From AP-15 sp963797115 (GTDB taxonomy: Bacteria > Pseudomonadota > Alphaproteobacteria > ATCC43930 > CGMCC-115725): DNA of 64,000 nucleotides. Shown piece after piece: positions 8,437 to 16,443 of the stretch; within the stretch, counting starts at the first letter, position 1; each line of letters begins with the position of its first letter. The notes below the pieces were generated by a model. The model saw only the letters and a list, made by a program, of their open reading frames with translations. It was not told where the DNA came from and did no database searches. The position numbers were made by a program, and so were the translations under genes. The stretch spans positions 1,054,001 to 1,118,000 of the forward strand of contig CAWCOH010000001.1 in NCBI GenBank assembly GCA_963797115.1, in the 5' to 3' direction.

Positions 8437-8450
8437 TTGATCTGGATCAA
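8437..8450. promoter_or_regulatory. FNR/FixK-type box
   Basis: TTGATCTGGATCAA is a perfect palindromic TTGAT-N4-ATCAA site. It lies upstream of the AraC gene at 7361-8365. With a transcription start near 8402 it would sit at about -41.5, the activating position. Confidence 0.75.
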
Positions 8451-8956
8451 TCGCCAAATAAAATTTGAAATTCGCTGCAAGAGGTTACAGAGTGTAATTG
8501 ACTCATCTTGGGCCAACGAATTTTGTGCGGTGCGAAAAGCTCGCACCAGCGGTAACAGTAAGTCGTTGAATTTGACGCCGCCTGACGCCGCCACCACCAC
8601 GACGCTGCACCAGTACCAAAGGCGCGCCGTTTCCGGCACCGATCCCAGCAGCAGATCGGCCCCCCATCCCGCCCCCGTCCAGATGTCGGGGGACCCAATG
8701 CGTGCATGGCGACGAATGGTGGTCGAAGGCTGCGGGCTCTATCCGGTGATGAACGAACTGTGTCCGCATCTCGATCATTGCGGCGACCAGATCGGCGCCG
8801 ATACGGCGGACTTCACGGATGCAGAGCATGGGTGCGCTGGCTCAGACCAAGTACGGATTGCGATTTTTACGACCGCCTTTTAGAAGCTTTCGGTATTCTG
8901 GGCGCGTGTCGAGCGGTCGAGAAACCCGTTCGGAATGAGAGCCCGGCAGAAATGCC
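8451..8956. other. Intergenic region, no supported gene
   Basis: Overlapping short frames on both strands have no recognisable domains. The 8700-8880 part has reasonable codon composition (for example VMNELCPHLDHCGDQIG on the plus strand) but no convincing start or family, so I leave it uncalled. It should contain the promoter of the Crp/Fnr gene at 8957. Confidence 0.4.
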
Positions 8957-9709
8957 ATGCGAAGAGACGTTGAGGCACGAATGCGCGGGCGATCTGAGAT
9001 CTTATCCCGAGTTTTTCGGCAGGGTGAGACGGGATATTTTCAACCCGGGGAGACCCTGATCGAAGCTGGCGAGTTGCCGCGATATGTCTATCAGCTACGG
9101 ACCGGACTCGCCTATCAATCGTTCTGTTTTCCGGAAGGGCGGCGGGCGATCGTCGATGTATTCGCTCCGGGAAACGTTGTTGGTCTCGAAACAATCCTGT
9201 CGCTCCGCGCGAGCGGCACCGTCGCCGCTGCGGGTCTGGTCAAGTACCTGGCCGTCGACACGGCCTCACTGCACCAACTGATGGAAAACCGAGAGATTTC
9301 CCTGTGCTTCACCTCGCTTCTCGTTGAGAACCGCCGGCGCTCCGAAGAGTTGACGGCTCGGATCGCCCGTCTCGAGGCACCAGAGCGCGTTGCCGCGATG
9401 CTGGTCGATCTGTATGACCGGCTGCGGCGCCGCAGATTGATCGCACGCTCCACATTCAATTTGCACCTGACGCAGAAGCAGATCGGCGATCACCTCGGCC
9501 TCACCGCCGAGCACGTCAACCGCGTGTTGCGCTGGTTGGCCCGCGAAGACATCGCCTTTGTTGAGCGTTACGTGGTGATCATCCGGGACATGCCCCGACT
9601 GCGAAGACTAGCGCGGGGCGAGGAAGCGGTTGAGACCCGACGAACCAAGCCGATCAGCGACCACATGCCGTCAAGCCGGCGGGAAGTGGCGGGCACTTCG
9701 GGGCTCTGA
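8957..9709 (+). CDS. Crp/Fnr-family transcriptional regulator
   Basis: 250 residues. A cyclic-nucleotide-type beta barrel (about 15-115; 'RQGETGYFQPGETLIEAGEL', 'RRAIVDVFAPGNVVGLE') is followed by a long dimerisation helix (RRRSEELTARIARLEAPERV) and a winged helix at about 165-230 with the recognition helix GLTAEHVNRVLRWLARED. The recognition helix keeps the E-xx-x-R arrangement of the Fnr/FixK group with N in place of the usual S. No cysteine cluster for an Fe-S centre is present, so it is not a classical oxygen-sensing FNR and more like a FixK- or DNR-type protein. It is a candidate reader of the FNR-type boxes in this window, though not proven. Confidence 0.85.
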   Translation: MRRDVEARMRGRSEILSRVFRQGETGYFQPGETLIEAGELPRYVYQLRTGLAYQSFCFPEGRRAIVDVFAPGNVVGLETILSLRASGTVAAAGLVKYLAVDTASLHQLMENREISLCFTSLLVENRRRSEELTARIARLEAPERVAAMLVDLYDRLRRRRLIARSTFNLHLTQKQIGDHLGLTAEHVNRVLRWLAREDIAFVERYVVIIRDMPRLRRLARGEEAVETRRTKPISDHMPSSRREVAGTSGL

Positions 9710-9837
9710 GGTGCAAATTTGTGAAAAATGCATAGGCAACACGGCTCCAAGACGCTCTTCTTTCAGATGCGTCGCCCGGCCGCTGCTGTCGCGCGCCGAA
9801 CCGTTAAACCGCCGCCGCTACAAATCGGGAGCCACCC

Positions 9838-10620
9838 ATGAAAAGCGCCAAGATATCGGCAATCATTCTTGCAGTCGCAGCGGCAGGAATGGCGGGCACG
9901 CCGGTCGCTCGCGCCGATGAAGCGCAAGCCAGAAGCTTGCTCAAGGCCATGTCCGACTATCTCGCGGCGCAGAAGACGATATCCTTCGACTACGACACCG
10001 ATCTCGAAATCGTCAGCAAACAGCAGCAGAAGATCGGGTTGGCAAGTTCCGGCACCGTGACTCTCGAGCGCCCTGACAAGCTTCGCGCAACGCGCACGGG
10101 CGGATTTGCGAATGTCGAGATGGTCTTTGATGGGAAAACCCTCAGCCTGCTCGGCAAGAACGCCAACCTGTATGCTCAGATCGAAGCGCCCGGCACGATC
10201 GATCATTTGGTCGACGAGTTGCGGGACAAATACCACAGGCCCGTTCCGGCGGCGGATCTGCTGATGTCGGATCCTTATAAGGAGCTGATGCCGCCGGTCA
10301 CCGACGTGAAGGACCTTGGAAGCGGTGTGATCCGCGGCGTGGAATGCGATCACCTTGCCTTCAGGACCAAAGATGTCGATTGGCAGATCTGGATCGCGCA
10401 AGGAGCCCGACCCTATCCCTGCCGCTATGTCATTACGAGCAAGAAGGTCAAAGGATCGCCGCAATACACCCTCGATATCATGGCATGGAAAGCAGGCGGC
10501 GAGGTCGCCCCCGATGGTTTCAAACTGGAGGCTCCGCCAGGCGCCCAGAAATTGACGCCCGGGCAAATCCCCGATCTCGACGACATTCCCAGCCTTTTCA
10601 AGGCGAAAGGAGCAAAGTGA
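9838..10620 (+). CDS. DUF2092 family periplasmic protein
   Basis: 260 residues with a signal peptide (cleavage near VARADEAQA). The mature domain matches DUF2092: SDYLAAQKTISFDYDTDLEI, TVTLERPDKLRATRTGGFAN, then VEMVFDGKTLSLLGKNANLY and a C-terminal part with YPCRYVITSKK. The fold resembles LolA/LolB-type lipoprotein carriers, so an envelope role is possible, but no member has a settled function. It lies two bases upstream of the small exported protein gene at 10623 and they are probably cotranscribed. The ribosome site of that partner (AAAGGAGC) is inside this gene's 3' end. Confidence 0.8.
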   Translation: MKSAKISAIILAVAAAGMAGTPVARADEAQARSLLKAMSDYLAAQKTISFDYDTDLEIVSKQQQKIGLASSGTVTLERPDKLRATRTGGFANVEMVFDGKTLSLLGKNANLYAQIEAPGTIDHLVDELRDKYHRPVPAADLLMSDPYKELMPPVTDVKDLGSGVIRGVECDHLAFRTKDVDWQIWIAQGARPYPCRYVITSKKVKGSPQYTLDIMAWKAGGEVAPDGFKLEAPPGAQKLTPGQIPDLDDIPSLFKAKGAK

Positions 10621-10622
10621 CC

Positions 10623-10826
10623 ATGTTCAAGCGCATCGGTGTTCTGTTGCTGGCTGTAATCATCTGGTCGTTTTGCCTGGAACTCGGCGAACAATTCGCA
10701 ATTCCGGGCTTGCCGGGCTTCATCTCCACCGCAGAGGCCGTCGTCGGCCGCCCCCTAACGCCGATGAGTGCCGCCGGCGTCGCCCGACGGACCTCGCGTC
10801 GCTGTGCAGCAGGGGCTTACTGCTAG
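10623..10826 (+). CDS. Small exported or membrane-anchored protein, partner of DUF2092 gene
   Basis: 67 residues starting two bases after the DUF2092 stop, preceded by AAAGGAGCAAAGTGACC. One hydrophobic N-terminal segment (MFKRIGVLLLAVIIWSF) is followed by a short tail AVVGRPLTPMSAAGVARR-TSRR rich in arginine. Small proteins with this tail often follow DUF2092 genes in related bacteria, as I recall, and are of unknown function. The tight spacing supports a two-gene operon. Confidence 0.65.
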   Translation: MFKRIGVLLLAVIIWSFCLELGEQFAIPGLPGFISTAEAVVGRPLTPMSAAGVARRTSRRCAAGAYC

Positions 10827-10840
10827 GCCTATCGCGTCCG

Positions 10841-11764
10841 ATGTACTGTCGGCCCACCGCAATGGGCGCGGCTTGGCCCGACATTACTGCTAGCACTCCC
10901 CGGTTCGCCGATCGGCTGGAGGCCTGGGGCGCGGCGCTTCTGTTCGGCGTGTTCGCGTTGTTGCCGCTCGATAGCGCTTCCTCCCTCTGCGGTGCGCTGG
11001 CGCGCCGCATCGGCCCTTTTCTCGGCGTCTCCAAATATGCTCGGCGCAACATCCGCCGCATCTTTCCCGAGCTTTCCGAGACCGAGATCTCGCGTATTGC
11101 CGCCGGCATGTGGGACAATCTCGGCCGGGTCGTGGCCGAATACCCGCATCTTCGGAAAATCCGCGTCTTTGAACCGGGTGGGCCCGTCGAGGTGCACGGG
11201 CTCGAACACGTGGATCGGGCGGTCGCGGTCGGGCGACGGATGATTTTCTTCTCCGGCCATATCGCCAATTGGGAAATCGGCATGCTTGCCGGGGTCCAGT
11301 ACGGGATCTCGGTCGCGCAGATCTACCGCGCCGCCAACAATCCGCTGGTGGACCGCATGATCGCGCAATTCCGCGGTGATCACGACGCATTCATTCCGAA
11401 GGGCGCAAGAGGCGCGCGGCGCGCGATCACCGCGCTACGCCGTGGTACGCATCTAGCATTGCTCGCGGACCAGAAAATGAATGACGGCATCCCGGTGCCG
11501 TTCTTTGGCCGCCCGGCGATGACCGCGCCTGCCCTCGCAGTTTTGGCGCTCCGCTTCGACTGTGACGTGCTGCCGCTGCGGGTCGAGCGGCTCGATGGCG
11601 CACGCTTCCGAGTCACGGTCTTCCCGCCCTTGCCCTTGCCGCGCAGCGGCGAACGTCATGCCGACGCTGCAGCGCTGATGGCCGAGGTGAATGCAACCTT
11701 GGAGGCGTGGATCCGCGATCGCCCCGAGCAATGGCTATGGGTGCACCGGCGCTGGCCGGACTAG
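10841..11764 (+). CDS. LpxL/HtrB-type lipid A late acyltransferase
   Basis: 307 residues from the ATG at 10841; MGAAWPD at 10862 is an alternative start. The family motif H-x4-E is present as SGHIANWEIG, followed by YRAANNPLVDRMI, then LALLADQKMNDGIPVPFFGR (the conserved D-Q-K and F-F-G block) and the C-terminal PEQWLWVHRRWPD. It should transfer a second acyl chain to lipid A at the inner face of the cytoplasmic membrane. The first 30 residues include the amphipathic/hydrophobic anchor WGAALLFGVFALLPL. The product acyl chain cannot be told from sequence. Confidence 0.85.
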   Translation: MYCRPTAMGAAWPDITASTPRFADRLEAWGAALLFGVFALLPLDSASSLCGALARRIGPFLGVSKYARRNIRRIFPELSETEISRIAAGMWDNLGRVVAEYPHLRKIRVFEPGGPVEVHGLEHVDRAVAVGRRMIFFSGHIANWEIGMLAGVQYGISVAQIYRAANNPLVDRMIAQFRGDHDAFIPKGARGARRAITALRRGTHLALLADQKMNDGIPVPFFGRPAMTAPALAVLALRFDCDVLPLRVERLDGARFRVTVFPPLPLPRSGERHADAAALMAEVNATLEAWIRDRPEQWLWVHRRWPD

Positions 11765-11870
11765 CTGGCGCTATCTCAATCGTATCTATGCGGCAGATCT
11801 GGACCAGAGAAATACGGGTGGCAACCCAGCAGCACCTCACCATGGCCGACGCAAGCTCCCTCGGCTTCGG

Positions 11871-11884
11871 TTGATCCGGGTCAG
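11871..11884. promoter_or_regulatory. Weak FNR-type box
   Basis: TTGATCCGGGTCAG fits TTGAT-N4-(A/G)TCAA with the last base changed. It is about 280 bases before the DUF3141 start and is followed by AT-rich sequence (ATTATAACG). It may be a second site or a remnant. Confidence 0.35.
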
Positions 11885-12017
11885 CGCCAGATTATAACGC
11901 CAAATTACAACTCCGAATCGATACTTTGTGTCCCATCCGCCAACCCGATCAGTCGGTCTGATGAATTATCTGGCTAGATCCGAACACTGCCGTTTAGGCG
12001 GACAAAATTTGGCCGCG

Positions 12018-12111
12018 AAAAATTCACAGAACTGCAACATATCGCGTTTCGTGGCGGATTTGCTGGGCTTTAGATCTTCTTCCATCGCGCATTGATTTGG
12101 ATCAATGTTGC
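12018..12111. repeat. Promoter segment duplicated at 4666-4760
   Basis: Intact copy of the repeated promoter block. It runs from 'aaaaattcacagaactgcaac' motif start through the FNR-type box to 'caatgttgc'. No coding sequence is seen between 11765 and 12165 apart from this regulatory DNA. Confidence 0.75.
12092..12105. promoter_or_regulatory. FNR/FixK-type box of the DUF3141 operon
   Basis: TTGATTTGGATCAA is a perfect palindrome. Its centre is 67 bases before the ATG at 12166, and TATCAT at 12125-12130 could be the -10 element. This is the layout of an FNR-activated class II promoter. Confidence 0.75.
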
Positions 12112-12165
12112 GCCGCACAAAGCCTATCATTAATTTGTCTGCACCCACAGGAACGGGAGGCCACT

Positions 12166-14412
12166 ATGAATTCCCAAACCGAGAAAAACAAACTGGACGA
12201 ATCTACTGTTGCGTTATCGCAGCTGCCGTTTTTCGCTGCCGCGAATAGTGCCGTCGAATATTGGGTTGATGCTTGGCAGCGCTCTATCTTATTTCTGGAT
12301 GTGCTGCGCCAGCGAGGCAATAATTGTGCGGAGCACAATGCCCGCAAGGCGCCGAACGTGTTGAGCTTTGATGTCGAGCTGGTTCTCGATGGCCGCTCGT
12401 TGCCGCGGCCGGTGAATTACGCGTTGGTGCGGATCATCCCGCCCAAGGGCATCTCGACCGACCCGGGCAAGCGGCCGTTCATGGTTTTCGACCCGCGCGC
12501 CGGGCATGGTCCGGGCATTGGCGGCATGAAGCACGACAGCGAAATCGGGGTGGCGCTTGCCGCCGGCCATCCGTGCTATTTCGTCGGCTTTCTGCCTGAT
12601 CCGGTGCCCGGTCAGACGATCGAGGATGTGTGCGAAGCGGAGGCCCGTTTTGTCGCGGAGGTCGTCAAACGACACTCTAACGCCGAGGGTAAGCCTTGTC
12701 TGATCGGCAACTGCCAGGCCGGCTGGCAGATTATGATGATGAGTGCGATCCACCCGGAAAAGGTCGGCCCGATCATGCTGGCAGGATCGCCGCTTTCCTA
12801 TTGGGCAGGCGTGCATGGCAAGAACCCGATGCGCTATCTCGGTGGGTTGCTGGGCGGAACCTGGCTGACCTCGCTGGCGGGCGATCTCGGCAATGGCATC
12901 TTCGACGGCGCCAATCTGGTAGCGAACTTCGAGTCGCTGCACCCCGACAACACCTATTGGAAGAAGATCTACAACGTCTATTCAAAGGTAGACACTGAGC
13001 CGCCGCGCTTTCTCGAATTCGAGAAGTGGTGGGGCAGCCCGGTATTGCTGAACGCCGAGGAGATGCAGTCGATCGCCGACCAGCTGTTCGTCGGCAACAA
13101 GCTCGTCTCGGGCGAATTGCGCAGCTCCGACGGAACACGCGTTGACCTGCGCAATATCAAATCGCCGATCATCGTGTTCTGCTCATGGGGTGACGACATT
13201 ACGCCACCGCAGCAGGCACTGCACTGGATACTCGATCTCTACGATCATGAAGACGAGCTCGTCAAAGCCGGTCAGACGATCGTCTATTGCCTGCATCAGA
13301 GCATTGGCCATCTCGGCATTTTCGTCTCCGGCAAGGTGGCGACAAAGGAGCACGAGGAATTTGCCACTGCCATGGACATGATCGATTTGATGCCGCCCGG
13401 TCTGTACGAGGCGGTGATCGCGGGGCTCGACGAAACTGTCGAAAACCCCGAGCTGGTGCAGGGTGGTTATCTTTTCAGTCTCGAGACCCGCACCCTCGAC
13501 GACATCCGCAAGATCGGCGGCAACAGCCCCGAGGACGACCTTGCCTTCGCTACGGCCGCCCGGATTTCGGAAATCACCCAGGGCATGTACAGCACGCTGA
13601 TGCGGCCGGCAGTGCGAGCCATGGTGACGGAAAAGAGCGCGGAGCTGATGCGGAGCACTCATCCAAACCGCATGCGCTTCGAAATGTTCGCCGACGCGAA
13701 CCCGCTGATGCGGCCGGTGGCGGATTGGGCCGATGCGGTGCGCGGCAACCGCCGTCCGGTGAGCCCGAACAATCCGTTGCTCGCCTTCGAGCGCATGATG
13801 TCGGACATGATCTCGAATGGGCTCGAAATGTGGGGCAAGGCGCGCGACGCCGCGACGGAGGCGTTCTTCTTCAATTCCTACAGTTCGCCGGCTGTGCAGG
13901 CCATGGTCGGCATGCGCGCCGAGGAAGCCGCGGTGAGCCGCCGCATCGGGCGCGATGTGGCGCGCGAGGCCGCGGCCAAAGAGGCGGCCGTCCGGCTCGA
14001 GCAGCAGATCGATCAGGGCGGGCTGATCGAGGCGGCCGTACGCGTCTTGATCTATGTGCGCCTGCCGGAGGGCAAGGTCGACGAGCGCGGATTTGCTGCC
14101 TTGAAGCAGATCAGCGCCGAGCTGCCGGCTGCCAAGCGCATCGGGCTGGCCCGGTTCAAGGAGATCGTCAAGGAGCAGTACCTGATCCTGCTGCTGGACG
14201 CGGAGCGGGCGATTGCCGCACTGCCAAAACTCTTGCCCGAGGATCGTCGGGAATGGGACAGCGCGCTCGCCATGGTGCGCCGGGTGCTCGCGTCCCGCGG
14301 CAGCCTGCCGGAGGAAGGTAGCCGGAGGCTGGCGCGGATCGAGGCGCTGTTCGCCAGCCCGCCTCCGAAGACGGCGGCTCGGGAGCGGCAGCGCGAATTG
14401 GCCGAGGATTGA
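12166..14412 (+). CDS. DUF3141 protein, PHA-synthase-like alpha/beta hydrolase
   Basis: 748 residues from the ATG at 12166 (leader ACGGGAGGCCACT). The middle part is an alpha/beta-hydrolase domain related to class III/PhaC-type polyhydroxyalkanoate synthases. The nucleophile elbow is CLIGNCQAGWQ with Cys183 in place of serine, as in PHA synthases, although the +2 glycine of the GxCxG box is alanine here. Later come IIVFCSWGDDITPP (acid region) and HQSIGHLGIFVSG (histidine region). About 300 extra C-terminal residues are helical and charged (VARE-AAAKEAAVRLEQQID). Substrate is unknown; (R)-hydroxyacyl-CoA or PHB is an inference. It leads an FNR-box operon with acyltransferase, FabI-like and acetate kinase genes. 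Confidence 0.8.
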   Translation: MNSQTEKNKLDESTVALSQLPFFAAANSAVEYWVDAWQRSILFLDVLRQRGNNCAEHNARKAPNVLSFDVELVLDGRSLPRPVNYALVRIIPPKGISTDPGKRPFMVFDPRAGHGPGIGGMKHDSEIGVALAAGHPCYFVGFLPDPVPGQTIEDVCEAEARFVAEVVKRHSNAEGKPCLIGNCQAGWQIMMMSAIHPEKVGPIMLAGSPLSYWAGVHGKNPMRYLGGLLGGTWLTSLAGDLGNGIFDGANLVANFESLHPDNTYWKKIYNVYSKVDTEPPRFLEFEKWWGSPVLLNAEEMQSIADQLFVGNKLVSGELRSSDGTRVDLRNIKSPIIVFCSWGDDITPPQQALHWILDLYDHEDELVKAGQTIVYCLHQSIGHLGIFVSGKVATKEHEEFATAMDMIDLMPPGLYEAVIAGLDETVENPELVQGGYLFSLETRTLDDIRKIGGNSPEDDLAFATAARISEITQGMYSTLMRPAVRAMVTEKSAELMRSTHPNRMRFEMFADANPLMRPVADWADAVRGNRRPVSPNNPLLAFERMMSDMISNGLEMWGKARDAATEAFFFNSYSSPAVQAMVGMRAEEAAVSRRIGRDVAREAAAKEAAVRLEQQIDQGGLIEAAVRVLIYVRLPEGKVDERGFAALKQISAELPAAKRIGLARFKEIVKEQYLILLLDAERAIAALPKLLPEDRREWDSALAMVRRVLASRGSLPEEGSRRLARIEALFASPPPKTAARERQRELAED

Positions 14413-14420
14413 GCGCTGTC

Positions 14421-15374
14421 ATGGAGCCGAAACCCCTCCGATCGCATGAGCGATACGAGCGGCTCTTGCGCAACGCGCAAAATCTGCCTCCCGTGACGAC
14501 CGCCGTTGCCCACCCTTGTGACGAGGTCTCGCTCAAGGGGGCGGTGGAGGCGGCAAGGCTCGGCCTGATCGCACCGATCCTCGTCGGGCCGCCCGACCGT
14601 GTTCGCGATGTCGCCGAGCGGGCGGGGCTCGACATATCGGGCTTCCCGCTGATGGAATCGGCGCATAGCCACGATTCCGCCGAGAAGGCTGTCGCGCTCG
14701 TCCGCGAGGGCAAGGCCGAGGCCCTGATGAAGGGCAGCCTGCATACGGACGAGCTGATGGGCGCGGTAGTCGCGCGCGACACGGGCATTCGTACGGCCCG
14801 CCGCATCAGCCATTGCTTTGTGATGGACGTTCCCGGCCACAACGACCCGCTGATCGTCACCGACGCCGCAGTCAACATCCTGCCCGATTTGGCAGCCAAG
14901 GTCGACATCGTGCAGAACGCGATCGATCTCGGACACGCGTTGCTATTCGAGGAGGTGCGGGTGGCGATCCTGTCGGCGATGGAGACGGTCAACCCCAAAG
15001 TGCCGTCGACGGTCGAGGCCGCGGCACTGTGCAAGATGGCCGATCGCGGTCAGATCACCGGCGGGGTGATCGACGGCCCGCTGGCGCTCGACAACGCGAT
15101 CAGCGAGGAGGCGGCGGCGATCAAGCACATCGTCTCGCCGGTCGCCGGACGGGCAAATGTCCTGGTGGTGCCGGATCTCGAAGCCGGCAACATGCTGGCC
15201 AAGAGCCTGTCCTTTCTCGCCGGTGCGGACGCCGCCGGCATCGTCCTTGGCGCGCGCGTGCCGATCATTCTGACGAGCCGGGCCGACACGGTCCTCACCC
15301 GCCTCGCATCCTGCGCCGTCGCGAGCCTGGTGGCCGACGCCCGCCGGCAAAGCGCCGCCGCGGCGATCCGCTGA
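14421..15374 (+). CDS. Phosphate acetyl/butyryl transferase
   Basis: 317 residues from the ATG at 14421; a TTG at 14409 overlapping the upstream stop (TTGA) is an alternative start. It matches the short Pta/Ptb family: ALMKGSLHTDELMGAVV, RRISHCFVMDVPGHNDPLIV, TDAAVNILPDLAAKVDIVQN, GPLALDNAISEEAAAIKHI and ANVLVVPDLEAGNMLAKSL. It interconverts acyl-CoA and acyl phosphate in the cytoplasm. The family cannot be split into acetyl- and butyryl-specific members by eye. Together with acetate kinase at 16444 it can make ATP from acyl-CoA, or feed acetyl phosphate from phosphoketolase into acetyl-CoA. Confidence 0.85.
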   Translation: MEPKPLRSHERYERLLRNAQNLPPVTTAVAHPCDEVSLKGAVEAARLGLIAPILVGPPDRVRDVAERAGLDISGFPLMESAHSHDSAEKAVALVREGKAEALMKGSLHTDELMGAVVARDTGIRTARRISHCFVMDVPGHNDPLIVTDAAVNILPDLAAKVDIVQNAIDLGHALLFEEVRVAILSAMETVNPKVPSTVEAAALCKMADRGQITGGVIDGPLALDNAISEEAAAIKHIVSPVAGRANVLVVPDLEAGNMLAKSLSFLAGADAAGIVLGARVPIILTSRADTVLTRLASCAVASLVADARRQSAAAAIR

Positions 15375-15387
15375 CGGAGGCGCAGAC

Positions 15388-16173
15388 ATGCCGCCGGAGT
15401 TGACCCGTTCCGCGATCCTCGAGGGGCAAAAGGCGCTGATCATCGGCGTCGCGAACGACCGGTCGATCGCCTGGGGATGCGCTCAGCAGATGCATCGGTC
15501 CGGCGCCGAGATCGCCATGACCTATCTCAACGATCGTGCGCGCCCTCATGTCGAGCCATTGGCGACGGCAGTCGAAGCGCCGCTGTTTCTGCCGCTGGAG
15601 GTGCGCGATACGGCGCAGGTCGACGCGCTGTTCGAGGCGATCGCGGCAAAGTGGGGTCGGCTCGACATCCTCGTCCACTCGATCGCCTTCGCCCCGCGGG
15701 AGGCGCTGGCCGGGCGGGTCACCGACTGCCCGCGCGACGGCTTTCTGACCGCGATGGACGTCTCGTGCTGGTCATTACTCGATCTGACGCGGCGCGCCGA
15801 GAAGCTGATGACATCAGGAGGAACGATCTTCGCGATGAGCTATCACGGCGCCAACGAGGTCATCGAGAATTACGGGATCATGGGGCCGGTCAAGGCCGCA
15901 CTCGAATTGGCGGTGCGCTATCTGGCCGCCGAGCTCGGCCCCAAGGGCATCCGCGTGCACGCCGTCAGCCCCGGCCCGCTCGCGACCCGTGCGGCCTCGG
16001 GCATCCCCGATTTCGACGCGCTGATGGCGCGGGTGGCGGAGCGCGCGCCGGCCCGTCGGCTGGTCACCATCGAGGAAGTCGGTGCGGCCTGCGTTTTCCT
16101 CGCAAGTTCCTACGCCGGCGCGATGACCGGCGACACGGTTTACATCGACGGCGGCTACCACATCCTGGGGTGA
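15388..16173 (+). CDS. FabI-like enoyl-[acyl-carrier-protein] reductase (NADH)
   Basis: 261 residues, short-chain dehydrogenase fold of the FabI subfamily. The divergent nucleotide site reads ALIIGVANDRSIAWGCAQ. The catalytic residues Tyr152, Tyr162 and Lys169 (SYHGAN and NYGIMGPVKAALE) have exactly the FabI spacing (Y-x9-Y-x6-K). The C-terminus YIDGGYHILG is also typical. It reduces enoyl thioesters with NAD(P)H. Its place between an acyltransferase and acetate kinase, 13 bases after the former, suggests a special role beside the housekeeping FabI, perhaps reducing crotonyl- or another enoyl thioester as an electron sink. Confidence 0.85.
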   Translation: MPPELTRSAILEGQKALIIGVANDRSIAWGCAQQMHRSGAEIAMTYLNDRARPHVEPLATAVEAPLFLPLEVRDTAQVDALFEAIAAKWGRLDILVHSIAFAPREALAGRVTDCPRDGFLTAMDVSCWSLLDLTRRAEKLMTSGGTIFAMSYHGANEVIENYGIMGPVKAALELAVRYLAAELGPKGIRVHAVSPGPLATRAASGIPDFDALMARVAERAPARRLVTIEEVGAACVFLASSYAGAMTGDTVYIDGGYHILG

Positions 16174-16188
16174 GACCAGGATAGGGAC

Positions 16189-16205
16189 GTTGCCATCTTG
16201 GCAAC
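16189..16205. other. Perfect stem-loop after the FabI-like gene
   Basis: GTTGCCA-TCT-TGGCAAC is a 7-bp stem with a 3-base loop, 16 bases after the FabI-like stop and within the 270-base gap before ackA. There is no U-tract after it, so it is more likely an RNA-processing or attenuation element or a protein-binding site than a simple terminator. Confidence 0.45.
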
Positions 16206-16443
16206 ACGATCGCGGCGTATGCTGGCTTAGTTCTGGTCCACTGACGAAGATGGAAGCGATGCCGCTACCTTTCCGCTACCAATCCCCTGCCGGACGCCAA
16301 AAATTCCGCTGTCGGTCCAGGCCCCACTGGAATCGCAAGATATTGACGAAGCGGACGTTTTTGATTCAAAGGGAGCGAATTTTGGAGGCGGGAGCGGATT
16401 TTTCCCCTGCTATCAGAGAAATCCAGAGAGGGAGGGCCTCGGC

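Noticed and set aside
8503..8829. 108-codon minus-strand frame between the AraC and Crp/Fnr genes
   Set aside because: Composition is arginine/glycine-heavy as in GC-rich noise and there is no family match or good start.
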